Under the pieces are notes generated by a model. It ran no database searches and was not told the DNA's origin. It saw nothing but the letters and a program-made list of their open reading frames with translations. DNA of 64,000 nucleotides, taken from contig NZ_FKIF01000006.1 of assembly GCF_900078705.1 (NCBI RefSeq), positions 868,001 to 932,000 on the forward strand. The letters run 5' to 3'. This document shows positions 9,388 through 18,475 of this stretch, piece by piece. The position numbers and the translations under genes were made by a program. Each line of letters begins with the position of its first letter. Position 1 is the first letter of the stretch. The DNA is from Bordetella ansorpii (GTDB taxonomy: Bacteria; Pseudomonadota; Gammaproteobacteria; Burkholderiales; Burkholderiaceae_B).

Positions 9388-10332
9388 TTAAAAGGCCTTG
9401 ACGAATTCCGGCACAACTGCGAAAAGGTCCGCCTCCAGCCCGTAGTCGGCCACGCTGAAGATCGGGGCCTCGGGGTCCTTGTTGATCGCCACGATCACCT
9501 TGGAGTCCTTCATGCCGGCCAGGTGCTGGATGGCGCCCGAGATGCCGGCGGCAATGTACAACTGCGGCGCGACGATCTTGCCCGTCTGGCCCACTTGCAG
9601 GTCGTTGGGGGCGTAGCCCGCATCCACGGCAGCACGGCTGGCGCCGATGGCAGCGCCCAGCTTGTCGGCCAGGGGGGTGATGACTTCGTCGAACTTTTCC
9701 TTGCTGCCCAGCGCACGGCCACCAGACACGATGATCTTGGCGGCGGTGAGTTCGGGGCGGTCGCTCTTGGCGATCTCGCTGCCCACGTAGCTGCTCTTGC
9801 CAGCGTCGGCGGCCGCAGCAGCGGTTTCGACAGCGGCGCTGCCACCCGTGGCGGCGGCGGCGTCAAAGCCGGTGGTGCGCACGGTGATGACCTTCACGGC
9901 ATCAGCAGACTGCACGGTGGCGATGGCGTTGCCGGCGTAGATGGGGCGCTCGAAGGTATCGGCGGAGATGACCTTGGTGATGTCGCTGATCTGGGCGACG
10001 TCGAGCTTGGCAGCCACGCGCGGGGCCACGTTCTTGCCGCTGGCGGTGGCGGGGAACAGGATGTGGCTGTAGTTGCCGGCACCACTGCCATGGAGTGCCA
10101 GCACCTGGGCGGCCACGTTCTCGGCGAGGCCGTGGGCCAGGCTGGCGCCGTCGGCGTGGATGACCTTGGCAACGCCGGCGATCTGGCTGGCTTGCTGTGC
10201 GGCAGCGCCGGCGTTGTGGCCGGCCACCAGCACGTGCACGTCGCCGCCGCAGGCTGCGGCGGCCGTCACGGTGTTGAGCGTCGCGCCCTTGATGGTCGCG
10301 TTGTCGTGTTCAGCGATTACGAGTACGGTCAT
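9388..10332 (-). CDS. etfA: electron transfer flavoprotein alpha subunit
   Basis: FAD-binding subunit of ETF, which carries electrons from acyl-CoA dehydrogenases to ETF:quinone oxidoreductase. 314 residues, full length. The C-terminal FAD domain is unmistakable: [56 protein letters not shown] and [20 protein letters not shown]. It follows etfB by 1 bp. No ETF:quinone oxidoreductase is in the window, so the host must supply it. Confidence 0.95.
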   Translation of the reverse strand: MTVLVIAEHDNATIKGATLNTVTAAAACGGDVHVLVAGHNAGAAAQQASQIAGVAKVIHADGASLAHGLAENVAAQVLALHGSGAGNYSHILFPATASGKNVAPRVAAKLDVAQISDITKVISADTFERPIYAGNAIATVQSADAVKVITVRTTGFDAAAATGGSAAVETAAAAADAGKSSYVGSEIAKSDRPELTAAKIIVSGGRALGSKEKFDEVITPLADKLGAAIGASRAAVDAGYAPNDLQVGQTGKIVAPQLYIAAGISGAIQHLAGMKDSKVIVAINKDPEAPIFSVADYGLEADLFAVVPEFVKAF

Positions 10333-10333
10333 G

Positions 10334-11083
10334 TCAGATCACCTTCGCTTCGTTCTTGAGTTTCTCGACCAGGGCGGCCACGTCGGCCACCTTCACGCCG
10401 GCGCCGCGCTTGGCGGGTTCGCTGACCTTCAAGTTCTTCAGGCGCGGGGCCACGTCCACGCCGAGGTCTTCGGGCTTGACGGTGTCCAGCGGCTTTTTCT
10501 TGGCCTTCATGATGTTGGGCAGCGTGACGTAGCGCGGCTCGTTCAGGCGCAGGTCGGCGGTGATGACGGCGGGCAGCGTAAGGCTGAGGGTTTCCAGGCC
10601 GCCGTCCACTTCGCGGGTCACGGCTGCCTTGTCGCCGGCGATCTCGACCTTGGAGGCGAAGGTGGCTTGCGGCAGGTCGGCCAGCGCCGCCAGCATCTGG
10701 CCGGTCTGGTTGCAGTCGTCGTCGATGGCCTGCTTGCCCAGGATCACGAGGCCGGGCTGTTCATTGTCGATCAGGGCCTTGAGCAGCTTAGCCACGGCCA
10801 GCGGCTGCAGTTCTTCATTGGTCTCGACCAGGATGCCGCGGTCGGCACCGATGGCCATGGCGGTGCGCAGCGTCTCCTGGCATTGGGACACGCCGCACGA
10901 GACGGCGACGATCTCCGTTGCCGCGCCTTTCTCCTTGAGCCGCACAGCCTCTTCGACGGCAATCTCGTCGAAGGGGTTCATGCTCATTTTGACATTGGCG
11001 ATGTCCACGCCGCTGCCATCGCTCTGGACGCGGACCTTGACGTTGTAGTCAACCACCCGCTTGACGGGAACCAGGATTTTCAT
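10334..11083 (-). CDS. etfB: electron transfer flavoprotein beta subunit
   Basis: AMP-binding partner of EtfA, 249 residues. The start is [20 protein letters not shown] at 11083 with an AAGGAAA ribosome site upstream; eight extra in-frame codons exist further up. Family motifs include [39 protein letters not shown] and the C-terminal [18 protein letters not shown]. It is placed between the long acyl-CoA dehydrogenase and etfA, so dehydrogenase and electron acceptor are made together. Confidence 0.95.
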   Translation of the reverse strand: MKILVPVKRVVDYNVKVRVQSDGSGVDIANVKMSMNPFDEIAVEEAVRLKEKGAATEIVAVSCGVSQCQETLRTAMAIGADRGILVETNEELQPLAVAKLLKALIDNEQPGLVILGKQAIDDDCNQTGQMLAALADLPQATFASKVEIAGDKAAVTREVDGGLETLSLTLPAVITADLRLNEPRYVTLPNIMKAKKKPLDTVKPEDLGVDVAPRLKNLKVSEPAKRGAGVKVADVAALVEKLKNEAKVI

Positions 11084-11107
11084 GGGAGGGTTTCCTTTCA
11101 GGATCAT

Positions 11108-12889
11108 TCAGAGTTGATCATCCGCCAGGGCCAGCGTGCTGGCGGCGCCGCCCGTGACGATGTCGCGCAACATCGGCGCCTGCACTAGGACATGCGCTGC
11201 GTAGTGGCTGGCCGTGGCACGCTTGGCGCCGAGAAAGCCCGCATCGCCAGATCTCGCCGCGAGTTGCGCAGTGGCGGCTTCGGCCATGCGCGCCGACAGC
11301 CAGCCGCCGATCACCGTGCCCGCCAGCCGCAAGAAGGGCACGGCGCCCGCCGCGCACTGCGCGGGTTGGTCGTCGTGGGCCAGCAGCCAGTCGGCCGCGT
11401 CCCCCAGCGCACGCGCCGAAGCCGCTAACACGCCGCCGATCTGCGCCAGCGCGGCATCGGGCATCTCGGCCAACCGGCGCGCATCGCCGTCGATGCGGCC
11501 CAGCAGTGCCTTCAGCGTGCGCCCGCCCTCGCGCGCCAGCTTGCGGCCAATCAGGTCGTTGGCCTGGATGCCCGTCGTGCCTTCGTAGATGGTCGTGATG
11601 CGCGCGTCGCGCAAGTGCTGTGAGGCGCCGGTTTCCTCGACGTAACCCATGCCGCCATGCACCTGCACACCATCGGACGTGATGCCCTGTGCGCTGTCGG
11701 TGCACCAGCCCTTGACCACCGGGATCAGCAGGCCGACCAGGGCCAGCGCCTGCTCGCGCTCTTGCGCGTCGGCGTGGCCTGCGGCGCGGTCCATCTGGCC
11801 GGCGCAGAAATAGGCCAATGCGCGCATGGCCTCGGTGCGGGCCTTCATGTCCATCAGCATGCGCCGCACGTCCGGGTGGCCGGCGATGGTGGTGCTGCCG
11901 CTGAGCAGTGGCTTGCCCTGCACCCGCTCCAGCGCGTAGGCGCGTGCGCGCTGGTAGGCGCGCTCGGCGATGCCCACGCCTTCAAGGCCGACGTTCAGCC
12001 GCGCATGGTTCATCATCGTGAACATGCAGGCCAGCCCCTGGTTCGGCTCGCCGACCAGGTAGCCGATCGCGCCCCCGCAGTCGCCAAAGCTCATCGACGC
12101 CGTGGGGCTGCCGTGGATGCCCATCTTGTGCTCGATGGAGGTGCAGGCCAGGTCGTTGCGTTCGCCCAGGGAGCCGTCGTCGTTGACCAGGTACTTCGGG
12201 CACAGGAACAGCGAGATGCCTTTCACGCCGGGCGGTGCATCGGGCAGGCGCGCCAGCACGAGGTGGACGATGTTCTCGGCCATGTCGTGCTCGCCCCAGG
12301 TGATGAAGATCTTGTTTCCGCTGACGCGGTAATGGTCGCCTTCGGGCACGGCGCGACTGCGCAGCGCGGCCAAGTCGGAGCCTGCTTGGGGCTCGGTGAG
12401 GTTCATGGTGCCGGTCCAGCGGCCCGCGACCATGGGCTCCAGGAAGCGGCGCTTGAGTGCGTCGCTGCCATGGTGCGCAATGGCTTCCACCGCGCCCAGC
12501 GTGAGCATCTGGCACAGGCTGAACGCGAGGTTGGACGACTTCCACATCTCCAGCACGGCTGTGGACACCAGCGTGGGCAGGCCCTGGCCGCCCCATTCGG
12601 TGGCAGCGGGCATGCCGTTCCAGCCGTTCTCGCAGAAGCTGGCCCAGGCTTCGCGAAAGCCATCGGCTGGCGTGACCTGGCCGTCGTGCCAGCGCGCGCC
12701 CTGCACGTCGCCGGTGCGGTTCAGCGGATCAAGCACGCCGGTGGCGTAGTGGGCAGCCTCCTGCAGGATGGCCTCGACCAGGTCGGGCGTGGTTTCTTCA
12801 TGGCCCGGCTGGGCACAGATCGCATCCAGGCCTCCGACTTCCTTCATCGTGAACAGCATGTCGCGCAAGGGCGCGGCGTAGGTAGACAT
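11108..12889 (-). CDS. acyl-CoA dehydrogenase, long form with C-terminal extension
   Basis: FAD enzyme introducing a 2,3-double bond in acyl-CoA, 593 residues, the size of the group that has an extra C-terminal acyl-CoA dehydrogenase domain. Core motifs are MNLTEPQAGSDLAALRSRAV (substrate/FAD loop), GISLFLCPKYLV, GGMGYVEETGASQHLRDARI and TTIYEGTTGIQANDLIGRKL. An AGGAGTAAGC ribosome site precedes the ATG. It is adjacent to etfBA, its likely electron acceptor. Substrate length cannot be read from the sequence. Confidence 0.92.
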   Translation of the reverse strand: MSTYAAPLRDMLFTMKEVGGLDAICAQPGHEETTPDLVEAILQEAAHYATGVLDPLNRTGDVQGARWHDGQVTPADGFREAWASFCENGWNGMPAATEWGGQGLPTLVSTAVLEMWKSSNLAFSLCQMLTLGAVEAIAHHGSDALKRRFLEPMVAGRWTGTMNLTEPQAGSDLAALRSRAVPEGDHYRVSGNKIFITWGEHDMAENIVHLVLARLPDAPPGVKGISLFLCPKYLVNDDGSLGERNDLACTSIEHKMGIHGSPTASMSFGDCGGAIGYLVGEPNQGLACMFTMMNHARLNVGLEGVGIAERAYQRARAYALERVQGKPLLSGSTTIAGHPDVRRMLMDMKARTEAMRALAYFCAGQMDRAAGHADAQEREQALALVGLLIPVVKGWCTDSAQGITSDGVQVHGGMGYVEETGASQHLRDARITTIYEGTTGIQANDLIGRKLAREGGRTLKALLGRIDGDARRLAEMPDAALAQIGGVLAASARALGDAADWLLAHDDQPAQCAAGAVPFLRLAGTVIGGWLSARMAEAATAQLAARSGDAGFLGAKRATASHYAAHVLVQAPMLRDIVTGGAASTLALADDQL

Positions 12890-13046
12890 TGCTTACTCCT
12901 CTTTGTGGGTTCAACCCGTCTGCCCCATAGGGCATACATCCATGCATGACCCTACCCACCAGGACAAGGCCCGGTCGATCAACCGCTTCAGGGCGGCTGA
13001 ATTTCTCAGGCGGCTTACGACGCGATTAGTTGGTATGACAAGATTT

Positions 13047-13748
13047 CTAGAAGCCGCTGAAGCGTGTGAAGTTCTCGACCGGCTCACGCTCGGTGCGCAC
13101 GCGGTTCACCACGGCCGCCGGGTCGGCATAGCCCAGTGCCATGCCGCACAGGACCATCTGCCCGTCCGGGATTTGCAGGGCTTCAGCCAGAAGGCGCGGG
13201 TAAAGGGTCCACGCCATCTGCGAACAGGTATCCAGGCCTCGTGCGCGGGCCGCCAGCATGATGTTCTGTAAGAACATCCCGTAGTCCACCCAACTGCTCT
13301 GCACCATGCGCCGGTCCAAGGTGAAGATCAAACCGACCGGCGCATCGAAGAAGGCAAAGTTGCGTGCATGTTGAGCGCGCATGGCATCCGTATCTCCCTT
13401 GGAGATTCCGACTGCGGCATAAAGAGCGAAACCGCACCGACGCCGCCTGGTCAGGTAGGGCTCGAAGAACTCGGCCGGGTAGATGTCGTATTCGGACTGG
13501 TGCTCTCCCTCTTCATGGTGAAAGGCGTGCAATACACGGTCGCATAGGCGCTTCCTCGCCTCGCCCGCCACGGCAATGACATGCCACGGCTGGGTGTTGG
13601 TGCCACTGGGCGCGCTGGCTGCCACCGACAGAATCTGGGCCACCGCTTCTTGCGACACCGGGGTCGGCAGAAAGGCGCGCACGGAACGACGTTCGCGCAT
13701 CACCGCATCAATCAGCATGTTGCGCAAAGGCACGGCGCAGACAGACAT
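13047..13748 (-). CDS. nitroreductase-family FMN protein
   Basis: A 233-residue flavin reductase of the nitroreductase fold. FMN-contact motifs are RRSVRAFLPTPVS near the N-terminus and SAPSGTNTQPWHVIAV, with the C-terminal GMALGYADPAAVVN pattern. Members reduce nitro groups, quinones or enoates with NAD(P)H; the substrate here is not known. It is the first gene of the leftward operon; the shared 62-bp element lies about 150 bp upstream. It is separated from the next dehydrogenase gene by 157 bp in which I see no clear gene. Confidence 0.88.
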   Translation of the reverse strand: MSVCAVPLRNMLIDAVMRERRSVRAFLPTPVSQEAVAQILSVAASAPSGTNTQPWHVIAVAGEARKRLCDRVLHAFHHEEGEHQSEYDIYPAEFFEPYLTRRRRCGFALYAAVGISKGDTDAMRAQHARNFAFFDAPVGLIFTLDRRMVQSSWVDYGMFLQNIMLAARARGLDTCSQMAWTLYPRLLAEALQIPDGQMVLCGMALGYADPAAVVNRVRTEREPVENFTRFSGF

Positions 13749-13895
13749 TCACTCTCTCCTGGTTGCTGGGCTATTCGGGTGAGCACACCGACATGCCGTT
13801 GCCGAAGAAGCATTCATGCGAATGCATCGATGCCGAACGTCCACGGGTCGTCCCTGGGTGTGCTACCAAGCGGTATTCTGGGCACTCGGCACATA

Positions 13896-13957
13896 CGCGT
13901 CTTGCCCGCCAGTGCATGGCGAGTTGACTTTGTATGCACAAGGCAAAATCCGGTTGA
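13896..13957 (-). promoter_or_regulatory. 62-bp regulatory element, left copy (inverted partner at 17110-17172)
   Basis: This segment is about 85% identical (53 of 62 by hand) to the reverse complement of 17110-17172; the first 37 positions differ at one base. It contains CTTGCC-N11-GGCGAG, an imperfect inverted repeat that is perfect in the other copy. It ends 147 bp before the nitroreductase start, while the other copy ends 157 bp before the rightward operon, in the same orientation relative to each operon. Probable operator for one of the two AraC-type regulators encoded between the copies. Confidence 0.7.
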
Positions 13958-14042
13958 CCGCAGCCGGACGCTACATCGTTAGCGGGCCGTTTTCTTGGTG
14001 TAATTTCGGATTCAGCGCCAGCTATCGTTGCTCCCTTTGACC

Positions 14043-15071
14043 ATGTTGAAACCCGTCGTCACTGTTCCTGTTTTTGCCGTGCATGGCCTGCTCGACGGCG
14101 CGCGCAGCAAAGGACTGGCCACCGAGTCCTGGCTGGATGGCGTTCTGGCGCAGGCCCGCATCGCCGAGTCGCTGCTGCATCTGGAGCAGTCGCGTGTGAC
14201 CATAGAGCAATACATCGCACTCTTCAGTGCCGTGAAGAACAGCTTGGACGACGAATGCCTAGGCCATCTACACGGTCGGCCGTTGCGCTGCGGCAGCTTT
14301 GCGCTGATGGCTCGCTCTACGCTCGGGGCCAAGACGCTGGCAGCCGCCTTGCAGCGCGTGAGTGCATCCTTCGCCCTGCTGCAGGACGACGTGGCGCTTG
14401 TGCCCGTCTCTGATGGCTTGCTCAAGGGTGCTGCTCTGGACGTGCGCCACGCCCTGGGCAAACATTCAGACTTCCTGCACGGGCTGCTGTTGCGCGTTTT
14501 CTGGCGTCTGCTGGTATGGCTGCACGGCGGCCGACTGGTGCCCAGAGGGCTCGATTTTGCCTTCGAGCCACCGCCGCGTGCCGCAGACTATGCCCAAATC
14601 TTCTCGGGCACGTTGCGGTTCGGGCAGGCGCGGTCGGCGGTCTGGTTCGAGGCATCCGCATTCACGCAGCCGATGCGCCGTGACACCGCCGCGCTCCAGA
14701 CCTTTTTGCGTGCCACACCGGGCAACCTGATCGGCCCGCGTCTAATCGAGCGGACAGCCAGCGCGCGGGTGCGCGCGCTATTGCAGCAAGCGTGCCCGGA
14801 GTGGCCCGATCTGACTGTCGCCGCGCAGCGCTTGCACATGTCGGTCAGCGCACTGCAGCGGCATCTGGCCGTGGAGGGCAAGTCCTTTCAGGTGCTGAAG
14901 GACGAGTTACGGCGCGACATGGCGATCGTTCGGTTGACCAGCACCGATGCCGCGCTGAGCGCCATCGCCGCCGAGTTGGGGTTCGCCGACGGCACCGCCT
15001 TCCAGCGGGCCTTCAAGTCATGGACCGGCAGCACGCCAGGCGTCTATCGTTCGCGCACCCAAAAAACGTAG
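14043..15071 (+). CDS. AraC-family transcriptional regulator (arabinose-binding-like N-domain)
   Basis: A 342-residue regulator. The ATG at 14043 (MLKPVVTVPVFAVHGLLDGA) is preferred over an in-frame TTG at 14028. The N-terminal part resembles the AraC sub-family with an arabinose-binding-like effector domain (OruR/ArgR-like). The C-terminus has the double helix-turn-helix: LTVAAQRLHMSVSALQRHLA, FQVLKDELRRDMAIVRLTST and AAELGFADGTAFQRAFKSWT. It is transcribed away from the left 62-bp element and is a candidate activator of the catabolic operons. Confidence 0.9.
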   Translation: MLKPVVTVPVFAVHGLLDGARSKGLATESWLDGVLAQARIAESLLHLEQSRVTIEQYIALFSAVKNSLDDECLGHLHGRPLRCGSFALMARSTLGAKTLAAALQRVSASFALLQDDVALVPVSDGLLKGAALDVRHALGKHSDFLHGLLLRVFWRLLVWLHGGRLVPRGLDFAFEPPPRAADYAQIFSGTLRFGQARSAVWFEASAFTQPMRRDTAALQTFLRATPGNLIGPRLIERTASARVRALLQQACPEWPDLTVAAQRLHMSVSALQRHLAVEGKSFQVLKDELRRDMAIVRLTSTDAALSAIAAELGFADGTAFQRAFKSWTGSTPGVYRSRTQKT

Positions 15072-15093
15072 CGCTGCTTCGACGCGGTCGCAC

Positions 15094-15867
15094 TCAAAGC
15101 GACGAGCACAGATGCCCGCCATCCACTGGCACGCAGGCGCCGGTCATCCACGACCCGGCCTCGGTCGCGAACAGCAGGAACAGACCGTTGAGCTCCTCCG
15201 GCTTACCCAGGCGGCGCATCGGGATGCGCTTGATAAGCGCCTTGCCATGGTCGGTATCCCACATGGCATCGGTCATCTCGGTGTCGATGTAGCCCGGCTC
15301 GATGGCATTGACGCGAATGCCGTGGCGCGCCCATTCGAGCGCCAGGCTCTTGGTCATGTGCACGACTGCAGCCTTGGACGTGGCATACAGCATGGCGCCC
15401 GGCATCACGCGTTCGCCCAGGATCGATGCGATGTTGATGACTGAGCCTCCCCGCCCCGCATCCACCCAGCGCTGCGCGGCACGCGCGGCCACCAGCCACA
15501 CGCCGCGCACGTTGGTCTCCATCAGCGAGTCGAAGTCGGACACAGGCAGCGTGAGCGACAAGGCGTCGTTGGAAGCCCCGGCGTTGTTAACCACCACGTC
15601 GAGGATGGTGCCCGAGGCGTCTATCTCGGCGAAGGCGTCGTCGATGGACTGCTCGGAAGCCACATCCATTTCCAGCACCGTGACCTGAGGCGAACCGAGC
15701 TTTTCGAGTTCCTGGGCGAGTTTGTCGAGCCGCGCCTTGCGCCGCGCCCCAATCACTACCTTGGCCTTGCAACCAGCAGCCAGCCGAGCGAAGTTCTCGC
15801 CCAGGCCCGACGAGGCCCCCGTGACCAGCACCCGCTTGCCTGCCAGCATTGCACCCAGATCCATCAT
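15094..15867 (-). CDS. short-chain dehydrogenase/reductase
   Basis: A classical SDR of 257 residues. NAD(P)-binding TGASSGLG is near residue 17, NNAG (VVVNNAGASND) follows, catalytic Ser is in NIASILGE and YATSK supplies Tyr and Lys; the C-terminus MTGACVPVDGGHLCSSL is typical. Translation may start at the second ATG (MDLGAML). It lies opposite in strand between the two AraC genes, so it is expressed apart from the two large operons. Likely substrate is a hydroxyacyl-CoA or another secondary alcohol; this is a family-level guess. Confidence 0.9.
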   Translation of the reverse strand: MMDLGAMLAGKRVLVTGASSGLGENFARLAAGCKAKVVIGARRKARLDKLAQELEKLGSPQVTVLEMDVASEQSIDDAFAEIDASGTILDVVVNNAGASNDALSLTLPVSDFDSLMETNVRGVWLVAARAAQRWVDAGRGGSVINIASILGERVMPGAMLYATSKAAVVHMTKSLALEWARHGIRVNAIEPGYIDTEMTDAMWDTDHGKALIKRIPMRRLGKPEELNGLFLLFATEAGSWMTGACVPVDGGHLCSSL

Positions 15868-16150
15868 CGTCTCCTTGCATCTTCAGTTCGCCGTCGATGC
15901 CGGGAGGTTAGCGCAGGGCCGCTCGGCTGCGGGGTTGCCTCGCTCCCCCATCCGTCGAAAGAGGTGCCTTGTCAGTTGATCGAGACCATCCGTCATTGCC
16001 GCGCCAAGCACCGCTGCCTACGATTGCCTGTATGCCTTGGGTACCCTGAGCGCCGCACGAAAGCACGCCACGGTGTCGACGCTCCGGTCCCGATGGGCTG
16101 CGGCGTCTGGGGGCAGATTCAGGAGACGACAAGTGCTGCAACAGTCACCC

Positions 16151-17182
16151 ATGGAATGGTCCATCGACCATGCGCCCATCGAGGGCAGGATAGATGCGAC
16201 GGAAGCGATCCTCAAGGACTCCTTCCAGCGCTGGAGTCTTTCCTCCCCGGCGAAGCCTGCTGCATTCCAGGCGAAGTTGCGGCGACACGAACTCGCCGGA
16301 GCCTCCTTGGTATGCACCGTGACCGGTGCTTGCGTCGAGCAGTCTCCTCCTGGACATTCGTCATTCGACGATGAGTTCTGCCTGGGGCTGCAGCTGAACC
16401 TGAGCGGCCGAGTACAGTTGCAGCAGTGGGACACGCCAATCTGCGAGGGCGACATGTTCCTCTGGCGTACCGATCAGCGGCAAGACTATGAGGTGCTGGA
16501 ACGAACCCACAGCGTGTCGTTGATGATTCCCTGGCAGCTCATGCGCGAGCATCTACCGGGCCGCAAGCAGCCGCCCGCAGCCTGCCGCATTGACAGTCAC
16601 ACAGGCGTGGGCTCACTGCTCAGCCAACACCTGATGGGGTTGGCAAAGGAGATCGGCGCCGTGCCGCCCTCCGCCCACGTCGCCCTTTGCCGCACGGTGA
16701 TCGGGCTTCTGGACATTGCGCTGCCAGAGCCGGAGAGCGCCACTCGATTCACGGCCATGGCCGCGTTGCGCGAACGAGTACTTGCCTACATCGCCCAGCA
16801 TTTTCAAGAGGATGACCTGAGTCCGGCACGCATCGCCGCGGCGCACGGTATTTCACTGCGTTACCTTCATGCGCTGTTTGCGCAGGGCGATACCACGGTG
16901 GTCGGCCACATCCTGGAAAGCCGATTGCAAGCGTGCTGGCGGACACTCGTTGACCCGGTCTGCCGGCATCTGCAGGTCTCGGCGATCGCCTTTCACTGGG
17001 GCTTCAACTCCACCAGCCATTTCTGCCGCGCATTCAAACAACGCTTTGGAGTGTCGCCCAGCGATGCACGCGGCATGACTGCTCACGGCTCCGCCATCGG
17101 CCCGGTCGAGTCAGCCGGGCTTTCCCTTGCACACGCAAAGTCAACTTGCCATGCACTGGCGGGCAAGACGCGCACGGGCTGA
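16151..17182 (+). CDS. AraC-family transcriptional regulator (AraC-binding-like N-domain)
   Basis: A 343-residue regulator if the ATG at 16151 (MEWSIDHAPIEGRIDATEAI) is used; an upstream in-frame TTG at 16037 adds 38 low-complexity residues and is less likely. The N-terminal part resembles the AraC-binding-like domain of FeaR-type activators. The C-terminal double helix-turn-helix is LSPARIAAAHGISLRYLHAL and IAFHWGFNSTSHFCRAFKQR, FGVSPSDARG. Its last 25 or so codons overlap the right copy of the 62-bp element, so the C-terminal tail is encoded by putative regulatory DNA. Confidence 0.9.
   Translation: MEWSIDHAPIEGRIDATEAILKDSFQRWSLSSPAKPAAFQAKLRRHELAGASLVCTVTGACVEQSPPGHSSFDDEFCLGLQLNLSGRVQLQQWDTPICEGDMFLWRTDQRQDYEVLERTHSVSLMIPWQLMREHLPGRKQPPAACRIDSHTGVGSLLSQHLMGLAKEIGAVPPSAHVALCRTVIGLLDIALPEPESATRFTAMAALRERVLAYIAQHFQEDDLSPARIAAAHGISLRYLHALFAQGDTTVVGHILESRLQACWRTLVDPVCRHLQVSAIAFHWGFNSTSHFCRAFKQRFGVSPSDARGMTAHGSAIGPVESAGLSLAHAKSTCHALAGKTRTG
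17110..17172 (+). promoter_or_regulatory. 62-bp regulatory element, right copy
   Basis: Inverted counterpart of 13896-13957. It includes CTTGCC-N11-GGCAAG, a perfect 6-bp inverted repeat with 11-bp spacer, the size of a regulator half-site pair. It overlaps the 3' end of the second AraC gene and ends 157 bp before the start of the rightward operon. Equal distance and orientation to both operons argue for a shared regulator. Confidence 0.7.
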
Positions 17183-17329
17183 ATGCCGACCATATGCCCT
17201 GGACAGACTGAGAACGCAGAGATTCGACGCTTCGCCCGCCCCGTTGTGGGTATGCGGGCATGACCCGGGGCCGCATCGCTGGCCAAGTTTTCAAACCTTC
17301 ATCGTACAAACCTTCTGAGGAGCGCTCCC

Positions 17330-18475
17330 ATGCTGCCGCAATTGCACCGTCAACCCTGGATGGACAGCGACATCGAGACCTTTCGCGACCAGGTGCGCCG
17401 CTACATCGCCGCCGAGATGGCTCCGCACCTGCCCGCTTGGCGCGAACAGGGCTACGTCCCGCGCGAGACCTGGCGGCCCTTCGGCGAGATGGGGTTCATG
17501 CTGCCCGAAATGCCCGAAGCCTACGGCGGCACCGGGGCCAGCATTGCCTACCAGCTGGTGGTACAGGATGAGTTGACCAGAGCGGAAATGCCCAACAACG
17601 TCCAGGTGAACAGCATCGCTGCGCACTACATCATGGACTACGGCACCGAGGAGCAGAAGCAGCGCTGGCTGCCCAAGCTGAGCAGCGGCGAGATGCTGCT
17701 CGGCATTGCGATGACCGAACCCGGCTGCGGGACGGACCTCAAGGCCATCGCCACCCGCGCGCGCCGTGATGGCGACCACTACGTGATCGACGGTGCCAAG
17801 ACCTTCATCACCAACGGCTACACCTGCAATCTGCTGATTGTGGTCGCACGCACCGGCGAGGCGGGCAGCCGAGGCCTTTCGCTGATCGTGGTGGAGACCG
17901 AGAACCTGCCAGGGTTCCGCGTGGGCCGCCTGCTCGACAAGATCGGCCTGCATGCGTCGGACACCGCCGAACTCTTCTTCGACGGGGTGCGCGTGCCGGT
18001 CGATCAAGTCCTGGGGGGCGTCGAAGGGCTTGGTTTCAAGCAGTTGATGGGCCAGTTGCCCTACGAACGCATGACCATCGCCGTGCCTGCGGCGGCCATC
18101 ATCGACCGGGCCCTGGAACTCACCGTCGAATACACGAAGGAGCGCAAGATTTTCGGCGCACCGCTGTTCGAGATGCAGACCACGCGCCACAAGCTGGCCG
18201 AGATCGCCACCACCGCTCACGTGGTGCGCACCTTCGTCAACGACTGCATCCAGCGGCTGCTGGACGGAAAGCTCGACGCCGAAGCCGCGTACATGGCCAA
18301 GTGGTGGTGCAGCGAGCAGCAGTGCCGCGTGGTGGACGAGTGCCTGCAGATGTTCGGCGGCTACGGCTACATGTACGAATACCCGATCGCGCGCATGTAC
18401 ACCACCTCGCGCGTGCAGAAGATCTACGGCGGCGCGAACGAGGTCATGAAAGAACTGATTGCGAGGAAGCTGTGA
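17330..18475 (+). CDS. acyl-CoA dehydrogenase
   Basis: A 381-residue medium/short-chain-type acyl-CoA dehydrogenase, first gene of the rightward operon, with a GAGGAG ribosome site 7 nt before the ATG. Motifs: AMTEPGCGTDLKAIATRARR (FAD/substrate loop), KTFITNGYTCNLLIVVART, GLSLIVVETENLPGFRVGR and MFGGYGYMYEYPIARMYTTS, ending in KIYGGANEVMKELIARKL, with Glu in the usual catalytic position. It works with the ETF of the leftward operon. The stop overlaps the next gene by 4 bp. Confidence 0.94.
   Translation: MLPQLHRQPWMDSDIETFRDQVRRYIAAEMAPHLPAWREQGYVPRETWRPFGEMGFMLPEMPEAYGGTGASIAYQLVVQDELTRAEMPNNVQVNSIAAHYIMDYGTEEQKQRWLPKLSSGEMLLGIAMTEPGCGTDLKAIATRARRDGDHYVIDGAKTFITNGYTCNLLIVVARTGEAGSRGLSLIVVETENLPGFRVGRLLDKIGLHASDTAELFFDGVRVPVDQVLGGVEGLGFKQLMGQLPYERMTIAVPAAAIIDRALELTVEYTKERKIFGAPLFEMQTTRHKLAEIATTAHVVRTFVNDCIQRLLDGKLDAEAAYMAKWWCSEQQCRVVDECLQMFGGYGYMYEYPIARMYTTSRVQKIYGGANEVMKELIARKL

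Noticed and set aside
13749-13895. Small genes between the nitroreductase and the 62-bp element
   Set aside because: Short frames lack ribosome sites and families; the DNA reads better as promoter region.
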